Shown here one piece after another: positions 33,253 through 45,079 of a stretch of 64,000 nucleotides of DNA. This DNA is from Clavaria fumosa (lineage: Eukaryota > Basidiomycota > Agaricomycetes > Agaricales > Clavariaceae). The notes below the pieces were generated by a model that ran no database searches, was not told the DNA's origin, and was given only the letters and a program-made list of their open reading frames with translations. The position numbers and the translations under genes are program-made. Location: positions 4,340,001-4,404,000 of the forward strand of contig OX637794.1 in assembly GCA_951802425.1 (NCBI GenBank), in the 5' to 3' direction. Position 1 is the stretch's first letter; the number at the start of each line of letters is the position of its first letter.

Positions 33253-33978
33253 ATGTCGCAAGCAGTTTTCAACCCCTCCCTCGAAGAAATCTTGGGACAT
33301 CAATATATAAGGTCTTATCTCACTCCAGATTCGACGCCTCGGCGCATGTCGCGGGACCGTCGCGACGACCAGCGACCTCCTCGACCTCCAAATGCGTTTA
33401 TCATTTTCAAGATCTTCACCGGTCTTGGGGGGAAAGATGCCAGCGCGCTCTGGCACGCGCTCCAGGAGGCGGTGAGGCAGCGTTTCTACTACGTCGCCAA
33501 TTATTTGGTGGAACGGCATCAAACTGTGTACCCCTTTTACGCTTACGAACCGCGGAGGACCGCACCCCGCGCCAGGACGCCCGAGACGAGTGAAGCAGGG
33601 GGTGCCCCGCGTTCTATGGGGCACTCCCTCCTCTCCTCGCCTCCGTCCCTGCGAAGGGTGCGATTTCGGGGCAGCTTCTCCCGTCGCACTCCTCCCCCTC
33701 CCCCTCCCCCTACTCCATATCCAATGCAACCGCAGTCCACTGTTTCACCATACTCGCAACCCGCGAGCCATACCCACCCCGGCCCACCTTCATGGATGCC
33801 CTCTCCATTTACTCAAGCCTCTCATTCCCCGGATGCGGTGATGTGGTCGGGACAATTGAGCCCACCCATCACGCCACCACCCGCCTATCCAGAAATACCT
33901 GATGCCCACAACTGGACGTTGCCTAATGTAGGGTTTCTGGGCGACGAATGGTATGCGCAACCCCAGGGCCCTTCTTGA
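33253..33978 (+). CDS. Divergent HMG-box (MATA_HMG-like) protein 1
   Basis: Single open frame of 241 residues. Residues 42-110 resemble an HMG box of the MATA/STE11 type. The box opens with PRPPNAFIIFK; helix 2 has ASALWHALQEAVRQRF; helix 3 and the tail have YLVERHQTVYPFYAYEPRR, matching the usual YPDYKYRPRR end. The segment between helices 1 and 2 is shorter than normal. The C-terminal half is rich in Pro, Ser and Gln with a run of seven prolines, as in activation domains. It probably binds DNA; the target is unknown. Two related genes and a relic lie downstream on the same strand. Confidence 0.6.
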   Translation: MSQAVFNPSLEEILGHQYIRSYLTPDSTPRRMSRDRRDDQRPPRPPNAFIIFKIFTGLGGKDASALWHALQEAVRQRFYYVANYLVERHQTVYPFYAYEPRRTAPRARTPETSEAGGAPRSMGHSLLSSPPSLRRVRFRGSFSRRTPPPPPPPTPYPMQPQSTVSPYSQPASHTHPGPPSWMPSPFTQASHSPDAVMWSGQLSPPITPPPAYPEIPDAHNWTLPNVGFLGDEWYAQPQGPS

Positions 33979-35174
33979 CTGGATCGTTCGGACATTCAGA
34001 GGCTAACCCTTTCTCTAGGGTCTTGTTGTAACCCATCTGCTCCCCACTCCATTATGAAAGTAGCTTAATTATCTTGTTGGATTGCTTTGGCGTTACCCTG
34101 CATGCGGCCTCCCTTCGGACTTGGATTTTGTCTCCGAATATCTCATCAATCAGTCTCTCATCTCCGTTTTATTTTGTCATTATTCTCTACCTACAATAAT
34201 AATTCTCGTCATTCGCCAACGCGCCTGGGTTCTGCAGATGTATATATTAAATCGCCCAATGCTTCTCAGAATACCTTGACCGATTCTTAACACCGATTCA
34301 TAAAACATCAACTTGGTTCCACCACTCGGGCTGTGGACTTGCCATGCGCGGAATGGCACCCGTGTCCACGGTACAGTGTTGGGGCCTTTCTATTTCAATA
34401 CTGCAGCCGAGAATACAAGGGCGCTCACGCTTGGTCCCATTGCCACAGTAACTCCCACAATAACTCCAAATGTCCTTATCCAGTGAGCCAGGAAGCCGTT
34501 ACCTTTTTTCCTGGATGATCTAGCATGCGTTAGCGCAGGTGAAGAGGGACATGGTTCTGATCCTTTCGAACGGATAATGGATTTGTCTGTCTGATACCGA
34601 TGACCGACTCCTCAGCACTGGCCTTAGCGAAGTTCGCACCGCGTAGTATAACGTGCGGCGTTGGGTTGGTGGATGGCTATGCATTGTATGCAAGGTAGTA
34701 CGGCCTTGGATATAGGTGAGGAGCTAAGACAATTGAGGAGAGCGTCCGCATTAACGCCGACAGAGAATGGAGAACTATTCCCGAGGATGGGCCGCTACAC
34801 AGCAGTGTTGATTATGTTTGCTTGTCCCTGGGGGTGCCTGTGGCCTCATCGCGAAAAAGGGAATATTTAAATTTACAGTAACCGTCCTGAACGTTCAGCG
34901 CTCAAAAACGACTTTGCTTCCTCGTATCCGCTTCTGGTTAGAACGGTCGAGCTCACCGGCATACCCACTGCTGTCGAAGCATAATGGGCTAGCCTGTGTC
35001 GTGATCATTCACTCCTCGGACATAGTCCAGGGCCCGACATCTCGTTACCATATTTCTCTGGAAAACCGCCGAAGTTGCGCAGCGTTATGAGTGGCCCACA
35101 ACTCCGCCGTTTGCCCACAGCCCTATCTCTTAGCCACCCATTCGCCGCCCAAACGCCCAGCTTGGTCTCCCACA
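33979..35174. other. Spacer between HMG-like genes 1 and 2
   Basis: About 1.2 kb with no supported gene. 34800-35050 is partly similar to 36320-36480, the region upstream of the relic, so promoters as well as genes were duplicated. Confidence 0.45.
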
Positions 35175-35180
35175 TATATA
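35175..35180 (+). promoter_or_regulatory. TATA-like box of HMG-like gene 2
   Basis: tatata, 92 bp before the ATG at 35267, the same spacing as in gene 1. Confidence 0.45.
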
Positions 35181-35266
35181 GAGCCCTGGTCACGGTATCT
35201 CTGGCCTCAACACAATCCTGTAAACGCGCCCCAGAGCCAGACGAGACAACCTATAAGACACCACCG

Positions 35267-35913
35267 ATGGCACACTTCTCGTCCGACATGCGCTTGCCCG
35301 TCACTGTAGCAGAAATTCCTGCGAGTCTAGACCCTTCCTACACGTCGAATGATCTGGTGGAGCCGACTTGCGCCCCAGATTGCGACGCTTTCTACGTGTT
35401 CAAAAAGTACATGAAACTCTCGTGTGACGATGCTAGGATCTGGTGGCTCTCTCTCACCGACGAGAAAAAGCAAATCTTCGAAGAGGCTGCGAGGAACTCG
35501 TCGAGCAACATCCAGGCCGCTCCTCTTTGCTTGACCTGTCACACTCCTGGGGCCCGCGATACTACCCCTTCTCTACCTCAGGCACTCTCATGGTCTGTGT
35601 CTCTGGTGTCTTCTTATACTTTGGTTCTCACGCCTCAAATAGCTCTTCTGTCAGTTACCCTGTCCAATATCAGAACCCTGATAATATACCAGCCCCAGCT
35701 GCCGCTGCTAAGGCTCAGGGTCGGATTCAGGTTTACTTTCCGGCTCAGGTCCAGGTTCCCGCTCTTCCTCAAGCATCGTTTCAGGCTCGAGATAACGGGG
35801 TGCTCCCCGAGGTCCCCACTTGTGACATGACAAAAAGTGCTCCAGTCGCTCGCTGCTACCCCTCGGCGCAGTTTTTGCGCCCTCCCTCGCTGGAACGGAC
35901 CCCCAGCATGTGA
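35267..35913 (+). CDS. Divergent HMG-box-like protein 2
   Basis: Two exons (35267-35592, 35643-35913), about 198 residues; the 50-nt intron has GT..AG ends and restores frame. Residues 40-90 align with gene 1 in spacing: CDAFYVFKKYMKLSCDDARIW, then WLSLTDEKKQIFEEAARNSS. This is the helix 1 and helix 2-3 pattern of an HMG box (aromatic F-x-x-F near the start, tryptophans before L-T-x-E-E/K-K, F-E-E-A). The basic tail seen in gene 1 is missing. The C-terminal part is Gln/Pro/Ala-rich. DNA binding is plausible but less certain than for gene 1. The gene may be decaying. Confidence 0.45.
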
Positions 35914-36529
35914 CTTTGAAGAATTTGGCGCTTACTGCCGTATCCTTTTTCCCTATCTCGAAACGCAAAAAACAACCACTTCTTCCTTGGCTTGATCTCC
36001 TTGCGTCTTTCGGTAATCCCCACAAGAATGTGGGCTCGACTAAAACATTGCTATTTTGAAAACGCTTCCTGTCGCTGCTTCGGCAACCTTTCCTGTTGAT
36101 ACTTACAGCAGCGGTCATTACTGCCACGCGCACCCTGTCTCTTCTGGATAGCTGCAATCACATGCATAGGTCGATCCTCACAAAAGCTCATACCTGAATT
36201 GGTTATCAATAGATATTTGTGTGCAACAACAGAGAATGAGAGCTATTCTATTCCCGTGGCATCGAGCGTGGTTGCAGGGTCGCAGTTGCCAGATTCACAC
36301 GATTACAACACCTGCCATTTTCAGGCATATTGATTGTACTTGTTTGTCCCTAGGGGTGTTTGTCGTGGTCGTAGAACGGCATTTACTCACGTGACCCCCG
36401 CTCTCCTGCTCAATAATCATTGTTGCTCGTCGAGTGCTACGATGTGTTTCCTGGATACAATCTAGGGCCAGATATTCCCTCACTACACTTTTACAACAAT
36501 GGCGGAACGATACAATGACAAAACCGCAT
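35914..36529. other. Spacer between HMG-like gene 2 and the relic
   Basis: About 600 bp; the right part resembles the promoter side of gene 2. No supported gene. Confidence 0.4.
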
Positions 36530-36920
36530 GCCCATATTTAAGGCGCGCTCACAAAACCTATGCTACTATCCGTCTCAGCCAAACCCCTCAACAGTCAACG
36601 CCGAGCCCAGTCACCCTCGCGCATAGAGCAACGAAGTAGTAGCCTTGGCCGGGACTCCAGCATCGCGGGTACTTGTCAGGCGTTCATCTGATCATGGAAC
36701 ACCTGTCATCCGCACCCGACGTTACAGTCCCGCTGCTAGTTTTCATACACGTAGTCGGGCTCAGGTTTACTTGGAGGTCCAGTTCCAGACTTCCTTGCCA
36801 GGCAACTTCGCTGGCCCTCCGTCTCCGAATTGCGAGGGGTTGCTCTTGCGGGTCCCTGCGCACGACACGGCTTAACGTCTGTCCCTCCTCTGGAACGGAA
36901 CCCTAGTTTTTGACTTTGGG
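36530..36920 (+). pseudogene. Relic of an HMG-like gene
   Basis: 36735-36910 is similar to the C-terminal exon of gene 2 (gggctcaggtttacttggag against gggtcggattcaggtttact; a shared cctctggaacggaaccc block at the end). The upstream part keeps an AT-rich box (atatttaag, about 36535) where the promoter would be. The HMG-like segment and a start codon are missing. Confidence 0.5.
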
Positions 36921-38575
36921 AATCGCACCCGTCATTCATTCCTTATCCCAAGATCGCTCATTTTTGCATCATTGTAACCATCTGCCATGTCGCTCTCAAT
37001 AATACAGTCACTAAGCCCCGTTCCTCCGAAATAGATTCCAAGCCTATGGACAGAAACTCGCGTAACGACTTTTATGCCATTTTTCTCGAAACCTGAACGG
37101 TCAACGATCTCTTACCTGGCAACTTGAAATCCACATGCATGCAATGTTGCCTCGCGATAATACTCAAACCCATTCGTCGCCAGTTTAATCTGACCGTCTC
37201 TGCGGTCATTCTCATGCAGGTACGTGAAATGCTGCTGCTTCAATAACTCTTACTGATCCACGTTTGCAGCGACCGCCCCACTCCATGCATGCTCCCTTGT
37301 GCGTTCCTGTCTCTTCCATGCTCCTGTTGAAACCCGGGCATGAATCCACCTTTATAGATGAGAAACCTGTTCATGCCTGTGTTAAACGAGTCATTAACAA
37401 ACTGATGTCACATGAAGTTGTGTGCTGGATTTTTTTTTTTTTTGAGAATCACCAGAAGCTCAGGGCAAATTCGCTCAATCTGCGATGTTTTGGAAAGTGA
37501 GCACCCGCATGAGGACTATCACATGTCTGTGCGGTGGATCCGAATGATCGTGCTGCGCACCGACGCGGTGGAAATGGAGGATCCTAGATGGGGATCGCAA
37601 GCCGATGTAGTGGATGCCTTCGCCGGTTCTTAGTTTCTGTCAGTACTGCACCTAAGGAATAAGTTTTCCGAACTGCGGAAACTGCCAGACTAGTACTGGT
37701 ACCAGGCAGTTGAGCCACCAGCGATGTGACTCATAATGCCATATGCACAAATCAGCCACGATATAAAAAGATTGAATAGGAGTGCTTGCGAGCCGGTTTT
37801 CCGAGGAGATTGAGAGCGAGGATGCGAAAGATTGCAGTTCAGGGTCGGGATAAATCACAATCACAGCGGCCCTGCAATGCTCACAATCCGCGCCTTTGTT
37901 ATTGTTTGGTACATCACATAAGGAACTACAGTACTGTGCTCGCGGCTGTTTGTAAATTGTAGGACACGCTTCTCGTCAGTGGCAGCCACACCGTGAAAAG
38001 GAAAAAATGGCAGGAAACGGAGCAAGGTTTGCAGAGACGCCGTCACTGGCGACGACCACTGTCTCATCTCCAGAAGTTTGGCCTTGTTTGACTGTGGTGC
38101 TTTAAGCGGGCAGTTTTTGGGTGACACGGACCGCACCGCACGGCCAGGTCAGCGAAAAGGAAATCGACAAAAAGGCGAGTAAAAAGAAATTTGTTTTCCG
38201 CGGACATGTGATCCCAGATTTTTTTCACCGTTTATCTCGTTCGTTCAACGGACGTTCCTCTCTTAGCCATTCAATGTCGTACTCAAATTCTTTTTTCCAG
38301 TCTCTTGCGTTCAATAATTGCGTCCCTAGGCCCACCGCGCCTGGTTTCTCGGGTTTCAAACTTGTGCAGGGTGCTGCCGGACGCGCGGACAGTGCCGGGC
38401 TATATATATCTGGAAGCATGCCCAAAAATGGTCGACAAAATGGGGGGTTTTGCGAGCATTACGGCTTGCCAACAACACTGCCATGGCACAAGCGATTCCA
38501 CAAACTCTGGCTAAAGGTGTGGCTTGAGCCACTCGACGCACAGCGCCGGAATTCGGATGACTCGTGAGTTCAGCG
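36921..38575. other. Long spacer before HMG-like gene 3
   Basis: About 1.65 kb with scattered short frames on both strands, none with recognisable content. It includes a run of T at 37430-37442. No gene is supported. Confidence 0.35.
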
Positions 38576-38582
38576 TATAAAG
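38576..38582 (+). promoter_or_regulatory. TATA-like box of HMG-like gene 3
   Basis: tataaag, 89 bp before the ATG at 38665. A further tatatata stretch lies at about 38402-38409. Confidence 0.45.
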
Positions 38583-38664
38583 CGGTAGGTAATGGCGAAA
38601 AGATCTCCCCAGCATCGAAGATATCGCTAGCAACACACAAGAAGTCCTCAATTAGAATAAACGG

Positions 38665-39466
38665 ATGTCGTTTATCTTGCCCGACACCGCAGAAGAGATT
38701 GCAGAAGAAATTGCTTCAGACGTCCATTTCAATAACGAAACCAAGAAGAACGCTTGGATCGTTTTTAAAACGTATGTGGGCCTCGCGTCGGATGTTGCTG
38801 GGCCTTTGTGGAACAAGCTCAAGACTGAAGGGAGGCATGGGATATTTCAAGAGGCTGCCTTGTTGTTAGCCAAGCGCGTCCCGTGGAGCCAATATCGCGG
38901 AGCCCCCGAGACCCGAGGGGAAGGCCAAGTGCGAATTTTCTCTCTCCCGTGGATGAGTGCTCAAAATGTCCATTTAGGTAACTCCTCGGCGACTACGACG
39001 GCGGGCAGCTTATAAAAATCAGCCATCTCCGACACCTGTCGCACAAGCCCTCCCTCTGGATAGGGTGTCATCACTCGCTCTACAAACGCCGGCTCCGGGA
39101 TACTCTCCTGAGTTTTTGCTTTCGTCCTCGCCCTCTGGCCCCGCAGCCGGCAGTTCATCTGGCCCGTTCGCTGGGGAGGGACACCGAGATCCTCATTGCC
39201 CCCCCACATACCCACAACCAATCCAGAGCCCCGTCTACTCTGACCCTTTCGCGAACCACCATCCTCCATCTTTACCTTCGATGCTGCCGCATACTCTCGT
39301 ACTTCAAGATTCAGGCTATCAGGATGGCGCCTATACTCTTGAAGACTGGAACGATACCTGGGCCCGGCAAGGCGCCATTGATACAGATACGACTGGCTTT
39401 GCTCAGGCTCATACGTACTACCACGCGTCACAGAATCCGTCCCTGGGCTTCGAATGGCCGAACTGA
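38665..39466 (+). CDS. Divergent HMG-box-like protein 3
   Basis: Two exons (38665-38928, 38978-39466), about 250 residues; the 49-nt intron (gtgcga..tttag) keeps phase. The N-terminus is acidic. Residues 25-95 repeat the family pattern: KKNAWIVFKTYVGLASDVAG, then PLWNKLKTEGRHGIFQEAA, then LLAKRVPWSQYRG. After the intron a strongly basic tail follows (TPRRLRRRAAYKNQ), as expected for the HMG-box C-terminal extension. The rest is Ser/Pro-rich with an acidic, aromatic patch (TLEDWNDTW), compatible with an activation region. Function unknown; transcription-factor-like. Confidence 0.5.
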
Positions 39467-40683
39467 TGCTACATGCCTTCAGGTACCTCTATAACTGCGT
39501 GCAACTCTTGCAAGGTTGGACGTCGATACCTGCCTGAAAGGGCTTCAGCTCAGGGGCTCGAGACTCGCTGCTCCAGACCTTGGCACATACCCGCGCGTAT
39601 CTCTTGAGCTTTATCTTGTTGCCTTCTTGTCCGTGTCTTAGTGACACACAAGTGTTGGAGCAATTTTATATTTCTTGTTACTTGATCTCTCGCCACACGT
39701 CTTGCCTAGCTTGCGGAGATCTCTTCTTGGCACACATGCGCATGGACGCAGCTCCAGATCGGTCGTGGCTCATGTTTTACTCTGAATTAACCTCCGTAGT
39801 ATCGTAATCCTATCGCTCTCCCTGGGCAATCGTAATTCCAATTCGTCACACTCCGATCTCTTGAATCACAGAAGGTGTCTGAGCTCTTTTTACCGCATTG
39901 CGTACATGGCCGTCCGGGCCTGGTGAGTCTATATATTCACCGTAAGATTTGACGGTTTCTGGGTCTAGGTTCCTTGATCTATAGCGGCCGCCCGGAAGAG
40001 CATGACTCTTGCGTCGGGGGCCGCGGATTCCGTTTCCTCGTGTCAATCGTAGCCAGTCCATCTATATGCCCGCCGCACCTAGCCCGACTATGCATGTGAC
40101 GTCGCGGCAAACTACACCGTTGGGAGCCGTGATGTGCCTAAAGACGATGTGTGCAGAAGATCATATAACCAAGTTGGTGAGCATTGCGAAACAACGCTAA
40201 TATCCTCTAGTTGTTCTGAATTGCAGGTGCTCGTCATACAGGAAGCCACTCGCTGAACTACACAGGCCACTCCTCAAGCTTCAAGTTCGCCGTTTACAAC
40301 TTTTAAAGTCACAAGTTTGACTGCTACGGATCCGCTGCCGACGTCTTCGCTATTCAGATATCTATGTTCTTTTAATCCATCCCATCTTCAATCACTTACC
40401 GCACATCGCCTACTAGTACTGTACTAATGCTATCCCCCAATTTTCATTTCAATGAGATTCCGCACCTTAGCCACCCGCCTTAAGCCAGTACAGTAACAGA
40501 CTACTTAATGCTCTCACTGCACCAACAAATGCACGTATAATCATCATCCGATACAATACAAGTCATCCTACACGTTCGTTCCTCCTAATGGTCGTAACCA
40601 GACAGGTTTGACGAGGGATGGACGCAATTTTGGAGTGCGCATGCTCCAGTTTCAAGAAATTATGATGCAGAATGCAGTACTCA
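39467..40683. other. Intergenic region right of the HMG-like cluster
   Basis: About 1.2 kb between gene 3 and the convergent TFIIIC gene. Short frames have no recognisable content. No repeat is seen. Confidence 0.45.
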
Positions 40684-43291
40684 TTAACCCTCTTCTTCGT
40701 CTTCGTCTTCGTCTTCGTCCATCTCCTCGTCTTCCATTTCCGGCCCAAGTCCTCCCTCCCCTTCCTTCCTCATATTAGCTACATTGACATAGGGCACCCT
40801 CCCACCTGCCCAGCGGCCTTCGAGCCAGTCCACTCGTCCCAAGCCGCTTGCTGTGCCGCTCGCGAGCATCCCACTTGCACCAGGGCCGTTGCCACTGTTC
40901 CACGTGACACGGTGGACGGCCACTTCGGCGGGCCACGCGCCCGCGCCGCCCGCCGCCGGCCTCTTAGCCGCGATGAGTGGCCGAATTTGGGGCAGGAAGC
41001 ACTCCAACATTCGGTACTCGCCTGTCTTGCGACTATAGTCCATCTGGAAGATTTTGTGTATGAGAAACGGCTGCGATTGGCGGTGTTGGCGAATCATCTC
41101 GAGATAATAAAAAACCACTCCGCTTACAACTGTCCCGCCTCTTCGTGTGCTTCGGCACGTGTTTGTGGTAGTGCAAGCTCCGTCAGCGGAGCCCACAGCT
41201 ATTTGAGGATGATAATCAGAAGCCGCGACGCTCTGCACCCCCAGGAAATAACAGGTCGTCAATGTTCTGCTAGACTGCTGGGAAGACTAACCCAAGCAGG
41301 CCCCGCTGGTTCCATGAATGAGTGGCCTCTGCCCAGCATGCTTGGAGACAGAGAATACGATTTGACGACGTTTTCATAATCAACAGCGATCAGGCCTCCA
41401 GCAAAACATGAAAAGGCCATTGAATTAATAGCGTCTATTGGAAAGCAAGATCCGATTTCAGGTCACGAACACAAGTATCAGCGGCGACGTGGCGAAATAC
41501 CTCTGGTACGGTTAATGACATTCCCACCCATCTCGCGTATGTCCCATACGCACGCCATGCCATCATAGCCTCCACTAGCGACAACCGTTGGGTTCTTTCC
41601 TGTGGCGACGTCTCCTGTAGTGTAAGAGGGAGGGATGCGTACCCATGTAACAGCGCGTATTGCTGATTGGTGGATTGGGAGATAATGGATCGGAAAGGGG
41701 TCTATGGACACGCAATCAGTAATCCAATATGGGCAAGACAAGGACGAGACGTGCTGGCAGGGGGACTGCGTGGAAATTTGATGGCTTCGGCAATGTCATA
41801 GATCGCTATGGACCCTGCGTCCATTGATGCGTTAGTGATCAAAGAGCAAACTTGGCAAGCGAAACCGATGTACCATTTGCACAACCAACAGCGAGCAACT
41901 CGCTATTGCCCCAATCCAAACTCCAGCACACTGTTTCGACCAGCTCAATGCGAATCAAAGGTTCGGGTAGGTGGACTGCACCACGGCAAATCATTATCGC
42001 GAGTTGTATCAGACAATGTGCGACGGACCGAACACAGGCGCATTTGAATCGTGATCCTTCGTTAACATGTCTTGAGGCTCTGGGACAGCGTATACGGAAA
42101 GTGATCCATCCTCGAATGTGCCTGCCAATATGCCTAATTTGCGAGGAAAAGCAGTATTAGACGAATTCGCGATCTGTCGGTTAGTCAGAAACTCAGTACG
42201 GGGTTAAATTCGGAAACTGACAAGGTCGTGTGAAGGCAGGGGACACCATCGGATTTCCTGCGCTGCTCCGCTGTCAAGGCATAGCACCAACTCGCACTTC
42301 ATCAGACCAATGTCGGGACCTTTGTCGGCGGTGTGGTGGATATCACCAGCAGGCGCTAATGTCCAGATCTGCACGCAGGCTTTTGCTGGTCTAGGAACGC
42401 GACTTCCAATCTCAGGCGAGTGGGAACGGGTAGGGAACGGAGCGACAGCAAGGTACTGCTTATATGACCTTGCTAAAATCCTGACTTCAGAGTCTAAAAA
42501 GAGGGAGATTGAAAAGGCGAAATTCACCACGACGATCTGTGACATGTATAGGACACCAATCGAGGCCCCAGATGGGAGAGCCTGCATTGAAGATATGTGC
42601 TTTGCTTGCTGGAATGAAATCACCTAAGACCTCCAAGTTAGAGGGTGGTTTCAAGGACGCATGAATTGAGTGTACATATTCTACGGGACTCAAACATCTT
42701 GAGTTCGACACGGCTCGGTTCGGGAGTTGGATAAAATGAACAGGCAACCGGCGGAGGTGGCAATAGTTGTCCGTCGTCTGTGGCCACTGCGTTGCTGGGG
42801 AGATAAGTCGTTGCTACCCTTCGGAATAAAATAAATCAAGCTTTCGGAATACAGCAAGACACGTACTGAGGGTCGAGTAATTTCCAACCAGCTTTGACAC
42901 GTACATCATTATACACAAGGGGCCTCCTCCGAGCTTCATCCTCAAAATGAGAATCGTTGTGGCCTGCAGCTTCTTTGAAACATGCCCTGTCTTCAATCAA
43001 CTCCCACAATGGGCCACTTCCTGTATTAAAGCCCAACGCTTTGTTGACCCTCTCTACAATGGCCTTGGTAGAATTGAAACTATTTGTCAGTGTCGCCTCT
43101 GTGACTCCAAAGCCGTAGAGAACAGGCGGCGACTCCAGTCGCTCGATACGCGCAGCCCTGATGAAAGGGGCCTGGGCGCGGTGCCGATGACTCGAGCTGG
43201 GTTTGGGTAGAGCATTCACTGGTCTGCTTGGCGGTCGAGGCGAGGGCAATGATGTGGAAGTGAGTTCTTGAGGCTTTGAGGTACGAACCAT
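40684..43291 (-). CDS. TFIIIC WD40 subunit (Tfc6/GTF3C2 type)
   Basis: Subunit of the B-box-binding part of TFIIIC, needed for RNA polymerase III transcription of tRNA genes. Eleven exons: 43291-42867, 42818-42685, 42623-42534, 42472-42222, 42173-42029, 41975-41874, 41814-41746, 41701-41501, 41434-41292, 41232-41128, 41070-40684; about 683 residues with all phases closing. Family landmarks: SPIWGLDWCPIH, YKQYLAVAPFP, ACVQIWTL, LGILAGTFEDGSLSVYAVPEP, the WD-like repeat GGYDGMACVWDIRE, VAASDYHPQIAVGSADG, and near the end HKIFQMDYSRKTGEYRML. The protein ends in an acidic run of E and D. The N-terminus is basic and Pro/Ser-rich. The 44-nt intron at 41745-41702 is the least certain. Confidence 0.82.
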
Positions 43292-43457
43292 GAATATTTA
43301 CATGAATTATAATCGCAAAGGCGTGTCGCGGTCACGTTGCGAAGAGTGCTCCCCACTTTCGATAGTCCATTACATAATGATCACATGCACGAGTTCGCCA
43401 CGCTGAGCACAAACACGACGCGTGTACCAGGAAGCCTACCCTCTTATTTCACTAGCC

Positions 43458-44665
43458 ATGGTGGCGACAACGACTGAACAGGTTTGTTCACTCCGAATTA
43501 CGCAAAGCGTATCAAACTCAATTGAATCACCAGCTTGCAGTTCTCGCGGGCACAAATGTCATCGTACACCCCCTTGTCTTACTCTCTGTCGCCGATCACC
43601 ACGCCCGCTCCGTGGCGCGAAACTCGACAAAGCGCGTTATCGGTGTCCTTCTTGGGCAGGACAATGGCAAAACCATTAATGCTGCAAACTCGTTTGGCAT
43701 TCCCTTCGAGGAGGACGACAAGGATAGCAAGACATGGTTCCTAGACCACAACTACATTGAAGGCATGTGGGAGATGTTCAAAAAGGTCAATGGTCAGGCG
43801 AATCCCTCTCTCACCCTAAACGTTGTCCGTTTTTCGATTGACTGAATCGTGCTTCGTGTTCAGCACGAGAACGCATGATAGGGTGGTACCACACTGGTCC
43901 GAAGCTCAGAGCCTCCGACCAAGAGATCAACGACCTCTTTAAACGGTTTGTCCCCAGACCAGTGATGGTTATCGTCGATGTGCGACCCGACACGGTTGGC
44001 ATCCCAACAGACGCATATTTTGGCGTTGAGGAAATAAAAGACGTATGCGGTCTTTTCTTCTTTGTGCTCAATGATAACCCATTGACGGCGAAGATTGTCC
44101 TTCTCTTGCTTAGGATGGGACGGAGACGCGCAAAACTTTCTTACACGTTCCCTCCGCAATCGAAGCCGAAGAAGCGGAGGAGATCGGCGTCGAGCATCTG
44201 CTGCGCGATATCAAAGACTCGACCACGACCACGCTCTCCACGCGCGTCGCCGAGCAGCTTGCCTCCCTCCAAGGGCTGCAGTCCCGGCTTTCTGACGTAC
44301 GGCAATACCTCGCTGATGTTGCTTCGGGAGCAATGCCCGTCAACCACCAAATCGTGTACCATCTACAGGACGCGCTGAACCTGTTACCCGACTTGAGCGT
44401 ACGCGAGACAGAAGAGAGCTTTGCTTCGAGCACCAACGACTCGCTGCTGGTTGTATATCTGAGCAGCTTAGTCCGCGCGGTCATCGCACTGCATGCGTTG
44501 GTAGACAACAAGGCGAGTATAGGGAAGGCCGAGCTTGAAGGAACTAGCAAGGGAAAAGGCAAGGGCGAAGATATGAAAGAGAAGGAGAAGGAGAAAGAGA
44601 AGGAGAAGGACGACGAGACACAATCACGGGAAGGTAAAGATGTCAATGGTGGTCCCAAACAGTAA
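43458..44665 (+). CDS. RPN8: 26S proteasome lid subunit RPN8 (PSMD7)
   Basis: Non-catalytic MPN-domain partner of RPN11 in the 19S lid. Four exons: 43458-43481, 43534-43792, 43864-44042, 44114-44665; 337 residues. The MPN domain starts NVIVHPLVLLSVADHHAR and continues KRVIGVLLG, MIGWYHTGPKLR, VDVRPDTVGIPTDAYF. It lacks the JAMM zinc ligands, as expected for Rpn8. The helical C-terminal half has LASLQGLQSRLSDVRQYLADV and NHQIVYHLQDALNLLPDL. The tail is a lysine/glutamate run (KEKEKEKEKEK), typical of this subunit. It is divergent from the TFIIIC gene with only 166 bp between the starts. Confidence 0.93.
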
Positions 44666-44833
44666 ACCTATGTAAGCCTGTAATTGTACTAGAGGGTAGG
44701 GCCGATCTTCGACGGCAGTGACTAGGTTTCTCAGGTGTTACATAAGAAAAAAATTGTTTATTTTTAATTCATGTACATACAGTTGCATGTGCGTCAGACG
44801 TCGAAGCCAAGTAGTGGCCCCGGTCCCGCGGAA

Positions 44834-44991
44834 TGTTAGCAATTGCGAATTGTAAACGAATGCACGCAGAGAACCTATTTCGAAAAACAACGAGACCACG
44901 AACATGAAAGTATGTTAGCAATTGCGAATTGTAAAAGAATGCACGCAGAGAACCTATTTCGAAAAACGACGAGAATGTGAACACGAAGGTA
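44834..44991. repeat. 79-bp tandem duplication
   Basis: Two head-to-tail copies, 44834-44912 and 44913-44991, sharing tgttagcaattgcgaattg, then gcacgcagagaacctatttc. They differ at about ten positions. It lies between the RPN8 3' end and the transposon block. Confidence 0.85.
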
Positions 44992-45079
44992 CTGTCCCAA
45001 CACCACAAGCAGAGTAGTGGTAGCCAATCATCACCTGACATGCCGCACTCCGATTTCCATGGCTCATTCTGTCGGTGAT

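Noticed and set aside
40684..40740. cttcgt simple repeat
   Set aside because: Codes the acidic tail of the TFIIIC subunit on the minus strand.
44572..44615. Purine-rich aagaga/gaagga repeat
   Set aside because: Codes the Lys/Glu tail of RPN8.
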